From Panagrolaimus kolymaensis (taxonomy: Eukaryota; Nematoda; Chromadorea; Rhabditida; Panagrolaimidae), in NCBI GenBank assembly GCA_028622995.1, contig JAJQJQ010000008.1, positions 4,836,001 to 4,900,000 on the forward strand: a DNA stretch of 64,000 nt, in the 5' to 3' direction. Of the stretch, positions 36,351 to 48,761 are shown one piece after another (position 1 is the first letter of the stretch; each line of letters starts with the position of its first letter). The position numbers and the translations under genes were made by a program. The notes below the pieces were generated by a model. That model searched no databases and was not told the origin of the DNA. It saw only the letters and a list, made by a program, of their open reading frames with translations.

Positions 36351-38969
36351 TCATGTTTGCTTTTTTTGTTTCAAATATTAATTTGATTTGATATGGATGA
36401 AGATTAAAAATTGCAACATTCAAACAAAAATCAAAGCAATAAATAATTTTTTTATTTTTGAAATTGAATCACATCCTTTTTCCTTCTTGTTTAATCCTCA
36501 TATATCTTTTATTTTTCAAAAAAGATATCCTCAATTTCTTCGATTTTCTTTTTCTTCTTCATTTTTGGAGTGTCAAAACAAATTCATTAAAACTGATGCT
36601 CGAAAAAAGAAAAAAATCAAAATCCTTTTTCTTCTTTTTTCAAAGCTAATTTGCATAATTTTGCAATGATTTTTGTTTAAAGATTTTTAAATATAAAATA
36701 ATGAGGCCTCTCTCTTTTTTAGTGAATGGATGGAATTTTAACGATGCCGCCATAAATAAAAATAAAATAAAGGCAAAAGAAATTATGACGTCGAAGAAAA
36801 AAATAAATAAATTTTTGACAGTTTTCATTTATACGTTTCAAAAAGAAAAGCAATACGGTTTTTGAAAAAGCAAAAGCAGATGGATTTTTTTAAATGGAAA
36901 TTAAAATTATTTGTTTTAAATGATTTTTCTATTGTAGTTTGTTTTAATGAAGCAGCAGATGCTCATGGCTAATGATTGGTTGAGGTTTATTAGTTATATT
37001 TGGTTTTGAAAAAAAAAAGAAAATTGGACACGTTTGGAGTTGGAATTAACTAAGGATCTTAAAATTCCATTTAATTTAGATTTTGAAAATTACTTTGAGA
37101 AAAAATCCTTAAAATTTTCGTTTGTATAAATTGAATAAGCAACAGTAAAGCAAACTAGACTGTTTTTTTAAAGTCAAATACAAGTCTATTGTTTTTGGAT
37201 TTAAAAAAATAATGAAACTTTTTTTTTCAACTTCTTTGTTTAACCCAAAAATTTGATTCATATCTCTAAGGGCATTTGGCCCTTTTTTCTTACGCAAACT
37301 AAATAGTATTTTCTTGGATCAACAGACTCACTGTTGACTGTTCAAACAAAAGAAACTCGAAGGATGAAAAAAAAAACAGATGGATTTCCTTAATTCATTT
37401 TAATTTTTTGTTTGTTTCAAAAGATTTTATTTTTGTTTGAAATTCAAGGTAATAAATCAAATTCAGAGAGTCAAGGAGTTAAAGAAGATTCTCATGTCAG
37501 CTTAACCTCGGAATAACAACGCAATAACGAGAAAAAAATATGCATGAGAGTAACAAAATCTTAAAAATAACTCTACTATCATTTTTTTATTAACAAAAAA
37601 GAAGAATCAAAAAAGCAGACATCAAACACAAATATTTTTAATATACTGTAATCATTGCAAAACAAAAGTAAACAACACATTCTCCAGTGTAAAAAAAGCG
37701 GAAGAAAAAAAAACCGCAAACTTTAACATACAAAACAAGATTTAACCTTGTCCATTATTGGTCATTTTTTCCTTTCAGAATACTTTTAACACTTTTTTTT
37801 GTCTCACAATGATATAGATCATCATCATCATCGGAAATGAGAAATAAACTTTACCATATATTTATTTGATAGTGTCAATATCAAAGAATTTCATTCTCAG
37901 CAAAAAATGGGAAAAATCTAAAATAAATGATTAACCTTGTACGCAAGTGAGAAAGCAGCCTTTCTGTCACCAAAAGAAAAGTATCACCTATCATTTTCTT
38001 GCAACATTTGCGCGATCGCGGTTATGTCTTTCTTTAGTCCCTTGAAAAAACATAAAAATTATCCAATCAACTCATAAATCATCTTTTTTTTCTTCTTGAT
38101 CGCACCTTGCCGCAATTCAACACACGCGCCACCAAAAAAGCAAAGGCAGCAGCAAAGGTGACAATAATGTTGTCAACATCATCGTTGAATGAATCTCGAG
38201 AAATAAAAAAAAGGTTATTGCATTATCGAGAGAGAAAGAAACAAGTTTATCTTTTATCCATCAAAAAATGATGCAGAAAGGAAATGGAATTCAGATAATC
38301 ATCAGTTTTAGTTAAAAGGATAATGTTGTAAGGGATTAAGAAAAAATCAAATAAAAATGTTTATCTAAAAAAATTATGACAAAAAATAATTCTAAAAATG
38401 GTCTAAATTAAGAAAAATCTTTGGTTCAAGATTATTTACATTTTTAGAAAGCAATGAAACAAAATTGCGATGAAATAAACTTTGCTTAATTTTTGGGTTT
38501 CTTTAATTCGTTCACAGATGCTTTTGAGAAAAATTTAGTTTGTTTTAGTTTTAGTATTTTTGAAAAAAATCTAGCATTTTTACTATGTTTTTTATCTCTG
38601 CTCTTTGTTTTCCATAAGATGAGTGGCAAATTTTAAAAACTTGGATGATGACTTTTTGAAAATTAAAAAGATAAACATTCGATTTATAGAATCTTTTCAA
38701 ATTTAAAATAATTAAAATATTATTTTTGTTATTTTAATATACATAAACCATTCCATTTTTATAATAAACAACCATCATTGTTTTTTGTGAAAAACAATGG
38801 TTTAAAAGTGCGAACTCTCTTCTCTTTTTTTCTCTTTGCAAACATGAATGAATGAATGTTCAAAAATCAGCTTTGTTTAAACAGATTATAATTTTAAAAA
38901 AACAACAAAACAAAATTAAAATATTTTGTTTTGATGAAATTGTTTAAAAATCAAATCAAAAAAGAGGGC

Positions 38970-38977
38970 TATAAAAG
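38970..38977 (+). promoter_or_regulatory. TATA box of TIL gene 1
   Basis: TATAAAAG lies 78 bp upstream of the ATG at 39048. The same octamer sits 83 bp upstream of the ATG of TIL gene 2. The shared spacing and the A/T-rich upstream context (AAACAG and a TCAAAAAAG-like run before the box) support a common promoter design. Confidence 0.65.
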
Positions 38978-39047
38978 GGTCGAGTTGCAATTATTAAAAT
39001 AACAAAAAAGTCTCATTTTGTTTTTATATTTATTGAAGTCGTCAAAT

Positions 39048-40476
39048 ATGAAGGTTGTTGTATTCTGTTTATTGGCTTTTACTACCGCCAGTTTTGGTAT
39101 GGTTATGTTACCATGTGAGAAAAATGAAGTTTATAAAACTTGTGGAACTGCTTGTCCCCCAACATGTGAAAATCCAAAAGTAATATTTTTGACTTTTAAA
39201 AAGTAATAGTCTCAAGTTTATTTATTTTTAGCCCGAAGTTTGCACTGATCAATGCGTTCGTGGATGCTTCTGTAATGATGGTTATGTAAAAAATTACCAA
39301 GGAAAATGCGTTGTTCCAAAACAATGTAAATTAAGAAATCCTCGAAATATCACAATTTTGCCACCTGGAAATGAATGCGGCAAAAATGAAATTTTTACTA
39401 ATTGTGGAACAGCTTGTCCACCATCTTGTGAAGATCCTAAAGTAAGATTTTTTAATCGAAAGTTAGAGAATAATCAGAGTTGTTAATTTGTAGCCAGGCA
39501 TGTGTACCATGCAATGCGTAGTTGGATGCCAATGTGCAAATGGAACTTTAAGAAACGCTGAAGGCGAATGTGTTCTTGAAAGTGAATGCTCATTAAATAA
39601 CAGCACAGAAAGCAGCTCACCCATGCCTCCAAATGGCGAGCAATGCGGCAAAAATGAAGTTTACAATGAATGCGGATCAATGTGTGCACCAACTTGTGAA
39701 AAAAATAAAGTAAATTTCCTCATATCTCGAATAGCTTTAATTATTTGATTTTGCTAATTTCAGCCACCAATGATGTGCCCCGCTGTGTGCGTTCCTGGAT
39801 GCTTCTGCTCCAAAGGAACCATTCGTAATGCTCAAGGTGAATGTGTTCCAGAAACCGAATGTCCGTTAGTCACCAGAGATAGCAGTTCTCCAATACCACC
39901 AAATAATGGAGAGAAATGTGGCAAAAATGAAGTTTACGAAAAATGTGGATCAGCTTGTGCACCAACTTGTGAAAACCCAAAAGTTCGTTTCCTATTGAAA
40001 CAAAATTCTAATAATGAAATTTGGTTAATTTTAGCCACCAATGATGTGTACAAATGTTTGCTTTAACGGATGCCAATGTACAAATGGAACAATGAGAAAT
40101 ACAGTTGGTGAATGCGTTCCACCACATCTATGTTCAAAATCCTCCACCGACAGTCCCGCAGGAGAAAGTTGTGGTGAAAATGAAGTTTATCAAAGTTGTG
40201 GAACTGCATGTCCACCAACTTGCACAAATCCTAAAGTAAGCTTTTAAATTTTAGAAATCCATAAAATAAGTTTAATTTTAGCCTCAAATGTGTACAATGC
40301 AATGCGTTGAAGGATGTTTCTGCACTAATGGAACTTTACGTAATACCCTAGGCAAATGCGTTCCTCCAATTGAATGTAAAAGAATGATTGTAACTGATCC
40401 TATTATTGGCCCTATCGTTGACCCTATTGTTGACCCTATCGTTGACCCCATTCTTAATAATAATAATATGGATTAA
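39048..40476 (+). CDS. Secreted protein with five TIL (trypsin inhibitor-like) domains
   Basis: TIL domains are ten-cysteine modules that usually inhibit serine proteases; in nematodes such secreted proteins protect against host, microbial or self proteases. Exons 39048-39179, 39232-39441, 39494-39709, 39764-39982, 40035-40235 and 40282-40476 give 390 residues, all introns phase 0. A signal peptide covers residues 1-17. Five TIL units follow, each opening CGKNEVY-like and closing with C-x5-C near a GxC(V/I)P motif. Every intron falls at the same place in each unit, after the fourth cysteine (NPK/PP). The C-terminus is a short repeat of IVDP. The start is the ATG that directly precedes the signal peptide. 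AATAAA lies at 40609-40614. Confidence 0.9.
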
Positions 40477-41247
40477 CTTTCTTAATCCACTTTTAAAGAA
40501 AAATATTTAAAAGTTTAAAAAATGGCAAAAAAGCGTTGTAAATATGTAATATATGTTTGTATATGTTTAATTTGTTTTTAAAATATTTCATCATATTGAT
40601 GTATGAAAAATAAAACTTAATTTTATTAATGAACTTATTTTCACAAAAAATGCATATTATTCTTTTTTGTAATCAAACTAAAGTTTTCGATTAAGAACAA
40701 TCGAATGTTAAAGTCATTTTTTGAGAATTAAATCTAACTTTCGAAATTCCATAAAAATATTTTAATAAAAGTGTGATTCACAAAAATAGAAAAATTACTT
40801 CAGAAATCGGCTTTGCTGCACGTTTCTTTATTTCTTTATTTATTATGCAAACATTTCAATTATCAAAAATAAGGTTTCACACTTTTCTTCCTTCTAAAAA
40901 TAAAAAGGAACCTTTAAACTCTTTATTGTTTGGTGGTGAACAATAACATCATATGTCCATTTGAAACAATAATCGCGTTGTTTTTTTTATTTGTTAAAAA
41001 CAAAAATTTAAAGTTTAATCCTTTTTTTATTTTTTGCAGAATGATAAACAAATGTTTAATAATTGTTTTTTATTTAAACAGCTTAATAAAAAATTGTTTT
41101 TTTGTTTGAAAAACAATAACAAAATTATAATTTTTAGAATAGAGATCATTTCAAAAAAGTGAGGTATAAAAGTAACCCGGTGTAGCCAAAAAAAAGTAAT
41201 AAAAATTTTTTATTTGTTAATCAACGAATTTTTTTTAACTATCGAAA
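40477..41247. other. Intergenic between the two TIL genes
   Basis: Holds the poly(A) signal of TIL gene 1 and the promoter of TIL gene 2. Otherwise AT-rich without a recognised feature. Confidence 0.55.
41165..41172 (+). promoter_or_regulatory. TATA box of TIL gene 2
   Basis: TATAAAAG, 83 bp before the ATG at 41248; matches the box and spacing of TIL gene 1. Confidence 0.65.
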
Positions 41248-41770
41248 ATGAAAGTTGCACTTCTTATGTTTTGCTTATTGTTGCTTGTTTGTTGGTCGTT
41301 TGGTAAAACTATTTTACCATGTGGCAAAAATGAAGTTTACAATAGCTGTGGCACCGCTTGTCCTTCGACGTGTGAAAAACCTGGAGTAAGTTTTTCAAGT
41401 TTTACATAAAAGCTACAAATATTTTGCTAAATTACAGCCTCAGCCGTGCACTAAGCAATGCGTTGCCGGATGCTTTTGTGTTGATGGAACTTTTCGAAAT
41501 GCTTTAGGCCAATGTGTTCCAAGAGATGAATGCTGTGGCAAAAATGAAGTTTACAATGAATGTGGTTCTCTTTGTCCTCCAAGATGTCCAACTCCCTTTG
41601 TAAAATTTCCTTTCTTTTTAATGAAAAATTAGTTATTAAATTTTAAGGTAATCGAACCAGGACTTTGCGCAGAAAAATGTGCTGAAGGATGTTTTTGTTC
41701 AAACAAAACTGTTCTAAATTCCAATGGCGAATGCATTCCATTAAGTGAATGTCCTCCAATCAAAGGCTAA
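41248..41770 (+). CDS. Secreted protein with two TIL domains
   Basis: Paralogue of the five-domain gene upstream, same strand. Exons 41248-41385, 41438-41599 and 41648-41770, phase 0 throughout, give 140 residues. The signal peptide (residues 1-19) is followed by two ten-cysteine TIL units. Both are split by an intron at the position used in the other gene, although the second unit has lost the NPK/PP junction residues. The role is inferred to be serine-protease inhibition; the reactive-site residues cannot be assigned by eye. The shared TATA box and intron positions point to tandem gene duplication followed by gain or loss of domains. Confidence 0.88.
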
Positions 41771-42338
41771 AATACATAAGGATTTTTAATATTTCGAGTA
41801 TCAATGATTCATTTAAAAAAATGTAAAAAAACAGTTTTATTATTTGTAAGGAAGTTATATGAAAAATTAGGAAGAACTAATGCATGTAATAAAAAATTTG
41901 TAAAATAAATAAGTACTCAACTTTTAAAATTATGTTTTACATTTTCCTTTTTATTTTTATTTTATTTTTTTGATTTTCAGAAAACTATTTTGATCTTGCT
42001 TTTTTGTTAAAAGCTTTAAATATTTAATTTTTAAAGACACATGCGTGATTAAAAAAATTTAATAAAAGCATTTAACATTAATGAGACTACGATTTAAATA
42101 AATGGAACCACGTTTATGCATAAAAATGTTGTATTTTCTCAATAGAAGCCAAAAAAGTGCAAAATTTTAACAAGCTATCATATCTACAAAAACAAGTGAT
42201 TTATTAATGAATAAAAAATATTTACAAATCAAAAAAGAGATTAAAGCTGCAATTTATAAATATGAGATGCAAACAAGATTTTTGTAAAAACGATGAAGAA
42301 GAATCTTATTTAGTAAATTCTTCTTTCAATTAAAAAAA
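41771..42338. other. Intergenic between convergent TIL gene 2 and GPCR gene
   Basis: AT-rich; an AATAAA near 41905 probably ends the TIL gene 2 mRNA. No other feature is recognised. Confidence 0.5.
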
Positions 42339-44705
42339 TTACATTGTTGAATCTTCCTCAATGCCGCCACTGGAAGGAAAGGTGCTACTTTTAGGTCTTT
42401 CAGGCGCCTTAATCTTCAATTGTCCTGTGCTTCCTGATGGGGCTGAACCAGTTTCACCATCGTTTGGTTCTTCAGGGATTGTGTTATCACAAGAATTGAG
42501 GGAAGTTCTCAAAGGCATGGTTGCTTGATTTCGTTGCATTGAAAGCATTTCTTGATCAATTGAAGCTGAGTTTCGATTTCGTCTTCGAGTTGATAGAAAA
42601 CTAGTATCCGTGGTTCCATCGCGATAAGAATATTGCAAACGATTTCCAATGGGGACATTAATAAATAATTTTTTGATTGTTAATCGATATGGCGCATAAA
42701 TTATTGCTGTGATTAATGGATTTACAATTGGATTTAAAGTTAAAAGATAAAGCAAAATCCATGCTAGCCAATTCATTAATGAACGAGTATGGCAATCGAG
42801 ATAATCCCATTCAATTAAATATATTCGGCAAATATTAAAAATTCGATAAGGTAAAAGTGAAAATGAAGTCCAAACTGTTGTTGCAAAAATAAACATTAGT
42901 GATTTTACCTGAAAAATGAATGATTTTGAGAAGATTAAAAAATGGTAAAATATATATTTTATCGAATAATATTAACAAAAATAAAATTTTTCTTAGAAAA
43001 ATGAAAATTAGCAAAAACTGAGAAACAAAATTGTTTTAGGTGCGGAAATTTTATTGAAGAAAAAATAACGCAAAAATTATTTTTTTCTTTCTTTTCTTTC
43101 TCCTATTTTTTCTTTTTTTGATTTTTAAACTTGGAATCAGAGAAGCAACTATTTCTTTTGGTTCATTGCCATTTTTTCTTCAAAACAATAAACATTCGCT
43201 TTTCCCGCATGCAAAACCAAAAAAGCTGTCTCAAATTTCAATCAATCCAAATACAAATGAAATTCCAAATAAATGCAAAACAAACCTTAATTTTAAATGT
43301 AGGAATATCAACATTTTGTCCACCAAGATGAACCGGGGCTGACATCTTTTGTCTTGTCAAACGAAAAAGATAAATACTAACAAATAGCGAGGATGTAACA
43401 GGTAAAACGCAAAAAACTATCATAAAAATGTGGTAATAATAATATTTGCCTCCAGTTAACTAAAAAAATCCATGAATCATAGAACTCTGATTCTCGCCTC
43501 GAAAAATAAAAAAACTTACATTAATTATGCAATCTTCTGTAACATAAGCAATTTTAAAAAACCAAACATAACTAACAAATCTAAAAATTTTATTTTTATC
43601 AACAATGGGTTTCACCAAAATTTAAAGAATTTTACCCTAAAGAAATAAGCCAAATTAAAACACATAATAAAGCTGCTCGACGTTTAGACATAGTTTGATC
43701 ATATCTTAGCGGCCAACGGAAATAAATTAATTTATCCACGTTTAACAATGTGAGAGATAAACCAGAGATAGCCAATCCCAGCCAATTACAAAAATGAATC
43801 ACTGTGCAAAGATGGATGTGTCTCAAAAATACATGCTTTCGAGTGAGGAATTCATTTGGGTGACAAAACACTAAAAATTAAAGGAACGTTTTTTGATTGG
43901 TGAATCGAAGTTTGGGAAATTGGAAGTCATAGTTTACATACTTTCAATTTGAGAATGATTCAGAAACTTGGTTTAGCAAATTTGAAAAGAACAAACTTTG
44001 GTAAATTTTTGTTTAAAAGAAAATAAAGCCCGTGAAGGGCTGTCCAAAAATTGCGTATGATACTCAATATTTCAGAGATCATCGCGGGTAATTGGTGAAA
44101 GTTTTCAACCAGCAATAAACGCACCTCGGTTTCCCTCATTGGTCACGTTATCGCCTCTGCGCAAAGCTAACTTATAATTATTAAAAAAATCCATAAATGG
44201 GTTATTAAGAAATAAAAAGAAAATGAGGTGAGTTTTGGTTGCAGACATAAAAGAAATACTATCTCATCCAATATTGCTTTTTTTGAGATAAAAAATAAGA
44301 AAAATTATTAGAAAAATTTTTTGTTTTTGTTTGCTTCTTTTTGAGCGGAAATAAATTTAAGATTTACCTGTTAAAAGTAAATCTCCCAAAGTCATATTAA
44401 TAATAAACATATGCATTGTGTCTCCAGATCTTTTAAGTAATTTGAATGCACAAAATATAACCATAATATTAAATACTGTTGAAGCTGTTGAAGCAGCAAG
44501 TAAGAGATCATCAATCTTAAAATAAAATAAATTTTTAAAAACCAAAAACTCCACTTTTTTTTGCAAAAGCAAAAAGTAAAAAAAAACTTACAGTATACTG
44601 AAATCGTTGAAACGATGGAGGTTCATAACATGAAGTTATATTTCGTTCATCATCTGTTGGATATGTTTCATTATCATAGTTATCTGGATATGCCAAATCT
44701 TCCAT
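42339..44705 (-). CDS. Class A (rhodopsin-like) GPCR, orphan, peptide-receptor-like
   Basis: Seven-helix plasma-membrane receptor. Minus-strand exons 44705-44592, 44515-44368, 43870-43636, 43580-43520, 43459-43286 and 42908-42339 give 433 residues with all phases consistent. The extracellular N-terminus is acidic and Tyr-rich with one glycosylation site (NIT). TM1 has FNIMVI, TM2 NMTLGDLLL, and TM7 ends NPIVNPLITAIIY (NPxxY region). The DRY motif at the end of TM3 is replaced by VDK (LLNVDKLIYFRWPLRY). The third cytoplasmic loop is short and the C-terminal tail is about 130 residues, Ser/Arg-rich. The ligand is unknown; general features fit nematode neuropeptide-type orphan receptors. The start was chosen as the only ATG before a GTAAG donor. 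Confidence 0.8.
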
Positions 44706-46010
44706 AATTTTATTTATTTAAGATTTTAAATAATTTTTTTTTTCAAACAGTAGTGAAAATAACAAAAATCACCAACAGCCTTGGTTTCTGTTTTAAAAAA
44801 AAGGGAAGAAAAATGAAACAATTTTTTTGTTGAAAGTTTTTGTAATTAGCAAAAATTGAAAAAGTGAAATTCAACAACGCCAATCCTCCTTTCTTGTTTC
44901 AGTTGAGGCTGAGACAATAAAAACAGCATTGGTTAAAAGCACTGGCCAAAACGAAGAAAAATAAGGATCAATGATAATTGCCATCAATTTTGGGTATAAG
45001 AAAAAATAATGGAGTTGAGGGATCATTTAAATAATATTTTTTTTCTCTCTTGATTTCATAAGAAATATTATAAGAATGGATGTTTCAGTTACATTCTGTG
45101 ACCTTGAAGGAAGAGTCCAAATTTTAGCTTCAAATTGCATCCAAGCTACCGATTAACCAAACAAAAACTTTTTTCAAACTACCAAAGTTGCTTCTTTTTT
45201 TTGGAGACTCAATCAATCAAAAATATAAACAAGCCAGCAAACACATTGCTTTTTTGGAATTTTTTATGGTATCAAATTTCAACTATTAAAAAAATGTATT
45301 TAAATAAAATAAATATGGCAGCAATTAAACTACCAAAACAATGCCCCTAAATAGTAACATTCCAGTGATAGTTTGCTTACAAAAACAATAAATCACTTTA
45401 AAATTTCATACATATTTGTTTTAAAAATAGAAAAAACTTGTTTTATTATTGATTCAGTCGAACCCAAAAATAAATATTAAATAAATTTGTAAAAACCTCT
45501 AACTTTGCCTCCTTTCAATTTTTTTTATCATAGTTGACCGATCAGCATCAATCCAGGTAATATTGAAAAGACATGACTCATATTTCAAAAGTGTGATGGA
45601 TTCCTGCCTATTTTTAAAGCAAATTCTTTTTTTAATATCGACTAAAAGCGTTGGTTGAAACGAAGAAAAAAGAAACCATTTCTTAATTTGCATATTTAAA
45701 TACTTTTTTCATTCCATAAACGTTGACTTTTATTTTATTTTTTGTAGCAGGAAAAATATATGTGGTTTGGTGCACAAAACAATGCTTATCAAAAAAAATC
45801 ATCAAAAAAGGACTTTCATTGAATGGAAGCTAGATAGCTATGAATTAGGTCCGCTTCTGTAGAATGGGAAAAAAATTTGATTGATAAGAAGCTGAAAACA
45901 ATCATTGTTTTCAAAGCATACACGTGTTGTGTTGCCTTTGTTTTTTTCTTTCTCCATAGTTTTTTAGTAGCAAAAATTAGAGTGATTGTTTTTAATTGTG
46001 TTGAAAGACA
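44706..46010. other. Intergenic between divergent GPCR and sphingomyelinase genes
   Basis: About 1.3 kb, AT-rich, containing the promoters of the minus-strand GPCR and the plus-strand sphingomyelinase. No TATA box or RNA gene is obvious. Confidence 0.5.
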
Positions 46011-48410
46011 ATGAAAATACTTGTCTTTATTTTGGGATGTTTAGCTTTATTGCAAGGAATCCATGGAGCTCCATTGGAACAAAGTAAGCATTTTTTAGTC
46101 TGAAATGCCTAAGGCAGCTTTTTATATTTTTATTTTTTTATAGAACTTGCTGACTCAACTCAATGCACAACTTGTAATTTGGTGGTGGAAGTAGCACACG
46201 ATTTACTTGGAGATGATGCATTGGATGATTGCATCGTGGATTTTATTTCTTTTGTTTGTTCGACTTTACACATTGAAGATAATTTTGTTTGTAAAGGAAT
46301 GGTCTCAGATTTCAAAGAAACGTTTATTTATGTTTTAAATGAATTAATTGTGGAACCTAAAGAAATTTGTGGTTTATTAGTTAAAGGTTGCGATGGCGGA
46401 TTTGATCCATATAATGCAACATGGTTTTTACCCATGCCTGGTGTAAAGCCTCCTCATAAAGAACCTGCACACATTCCATCGGGAAAACCAACTTTAAGAG
46501 TTTTACAATTATCTGATCTTCATGTTGATAACGATTATTTAATTGGTTCGGAAGCTAAATGTGGTGAACCTCTTTGTTGTCGACCACCTAAAGATACTCA
46601 CGTTTGTTAAGATTTGAAAAAGTTTGTCGATTGCAAAAATATTTTAGGAAGCTTTTGCACAAAAAGATGTTTCTATTCCAGCAGGAAAATGGGGCACTGT
46701 AGGTAATTGTGATGCTCCATATTGGCTACTTGAAGATATGATGAAAGATATTGCTGCAAATCATAAAGATGTAAGCTAATTTTTTTTATCTCTTTTGGAG
46801 TCAAATCAGATAAAGTTTTCATAATTATAACTAAATTTCCATAATCTTGAATAATGTAAACTTACAGATTGATTATGTTTTAATTTCGGGTGATTTAGAA
46901 AGTCACGCAGATTGGGATTACACAAAAGAAGGACACATAGCAAAAGTTCAAAATATTTCTCGAGTTATGAAACAATTTTTACCCGGAAAACAAGTTTATT
47001 TTGCTGTTGGAAATCATGAAGGTGTTCCAATTGATAAGTAAAAAAATTTTCAGTTTAAATTAAGTTAACAAACTAAATATAAAAATGTTTAGTTTTGCCC
47101 CTCACTTTACTCCAGCAAAATTCCATATGGATTGGTTGTATGGTGCTATGGCAGAGGAATGGAAAGATTGGGTTCCAGCTGATCAAATTTCTGAAGTTCA
47201 ATTGTTAGTTGTTATAAAATTATTATCGTAAAATAACAAAGTAAATTTTAGAAATGGTTGTTACATGAAAAAATTGTTCCCTGGATTGCGTCTTATTTCA
47301 CTCAATAATGCTTTAGGTGATGCAGTAAACTTGTAAGATTATTTTTGTATCTAGTTTTTAATAACAAATTCCTTTAAGTTATTTGTATGTAAACCAAACA
47401 GACCCGGATGGAACTATGACATGGTTTTTGGAACAACTCGAAGATGCTGAACGCTATGGTGATAAAGTTCATGTTGTCGCTCATATTCCAGGTGGAGGTA
47501 GTGAAGCCCTAGAAGGATGGGCTATTAATTATTATAATGCTGTTAATCGGTGAGGATAATATTGATCTCAAAGCATTTATGGTTTATGAAAAGTAACTCT
47601 CTGAAAAATAAATTTTTTAAGATATGAAGATACAATTGCTGCACAATTCTTCGGTCATACTCATTCTGAAGAATATTATGTTGTTTATGAAGATCCAGAA
47701 AATCCAAAATCTCGACCAACCAGTGTTATTTATGCGGCACCAAGCTTAACCCCAATGTCTGAATACAATCCCGCATATAGAATTTATACCATCGATGGAA
47801 ACTACGATGGATCAAGCTATGTAAGTAAATAATATTATTTTAGTATGAAAAATAGTAATAAAAAATGGTTTCGAAAAGATTTACTAAAATTAAAAAATGG
47901 TTTCAGAGGATAATAGATTTTGAAGATTATTTCTTAAATTTAACTGTTGCAAATGCAAATCCCGATGCTCCAACAAAATGGGAAACACTTTATGCTTCAG
48001 CCAAAAGCGAGTATGGATTAGCAGAAATTTCTCCATCAGAATGGAATAAACTTATTGATCGAATGCTTGTTGATGATAATCTTTTTGCTAAATATCGAAA
48101 GTAACAACATTCAATAACATTTTGCGATTCCTTAACACTTTTCAATTTTAGAAATAAATATCGTCGAAATGGAATGACGTGTGGATTACAATGTAAAATG
48201 GATGAACTTTGTACCATTCGACGAGCACATCATTCCCAAAATCTTTGCAATGATTTACAAAGTTATTTGGCTCAAGCAACTGGAGAAAGCTTAACAATTA
48301 AATCAAATAACTACAAAAGCATTCCAAAAGTGGAAATAAAAAGCAAAGATGAAGCCAAAAAACTTATTCGAAAATCAGTTTTGCCATCCGACGATAAATG
48401 CAAAATTTAA
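46011..48410 (+). CDS. Acid sphingomyelinase (sphingomyelin phosphodiesterase), copy 1
   Basis: Hydrolyses sphingomyelin to ceramide and phosphocholine in lysosomes or after secretion. Ten exons: 46011-46083, 46144-46601, 46648-46770, 46868-47037, 47093-47203, 47252-47332, 47379-47549, 47622-47820, 47907-48100 and 48152-48410; all phases agree, 612 residues (human SMPD1 about 630). A signal peptide covers about 1-19. A saposin-B domain follows (about 31-107; Cys 32, 35, 63, 74, 100, 107). The metallophosphatase domain has QLSDLHVD (D149, H151), SGDLESH (D227), GNHE (N267, H268), VVAHIPGG and FGHTHSEEY, the two-zinc ligand set. The C-terminal region keeps conserved cysteines (MTCGLQCKM). The gene is equivalent to the asm genes of C. 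elegans, but which one cannot be told. A second, inverted copy lies at the right edge. Confidence 0.92.
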
Positions 48411-48761
48411 ATAATTGATTTTTAAGTTGTATGTATCATTTTGTTAATATTTTTTGGTTCTAAAAATAAAATAAGATCAAAATGTAACTCTTTAAAAAAA
48501 CGAAGTTGATATGGCCATTAAAAATCATGATTCATCTTTTAATAAAATTACCTAAAATTTCTGCATCTTGGAATAAAAAAAAACACCATGTTGCATCTTC
48601 GCAAGCTCCAACAACGCTTTTGATCGTCTAGCTCGCTTCTTTTCCTTTTATTGACTCGCATCAAAATCCTTCCTTTCTTTTTGAAATTTTTTTCAACGTT
48701 TCAACTAACTTTTTTTGTTTTACAACTTTCTTAGTTTGAAACGATTTCACTAATCTTAACA
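48411..48761. other. Intergenic, sphingomyelinase to NYN gene
   Basis: Contains an AATAAA near 48465 for the upstream gene. No other feature is seen. Confidence 0.5.

Larger units (their letters stand above)
33511..39047. other. Gene-poor region between divergent ref-2 and TIL genes
   Basis: About 5.5 kb of AT-rich DNA upstream of both the minus-strand ref-2 gene and the plus-strand TIL gene, so it should hold both promoters. Palindrome copies lie at 33598, 34444 and 36304, with a short relative at 37546. A TATA box for the TIL gene is at 38970. No coding sequence is supported. Confidence 0.5.
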
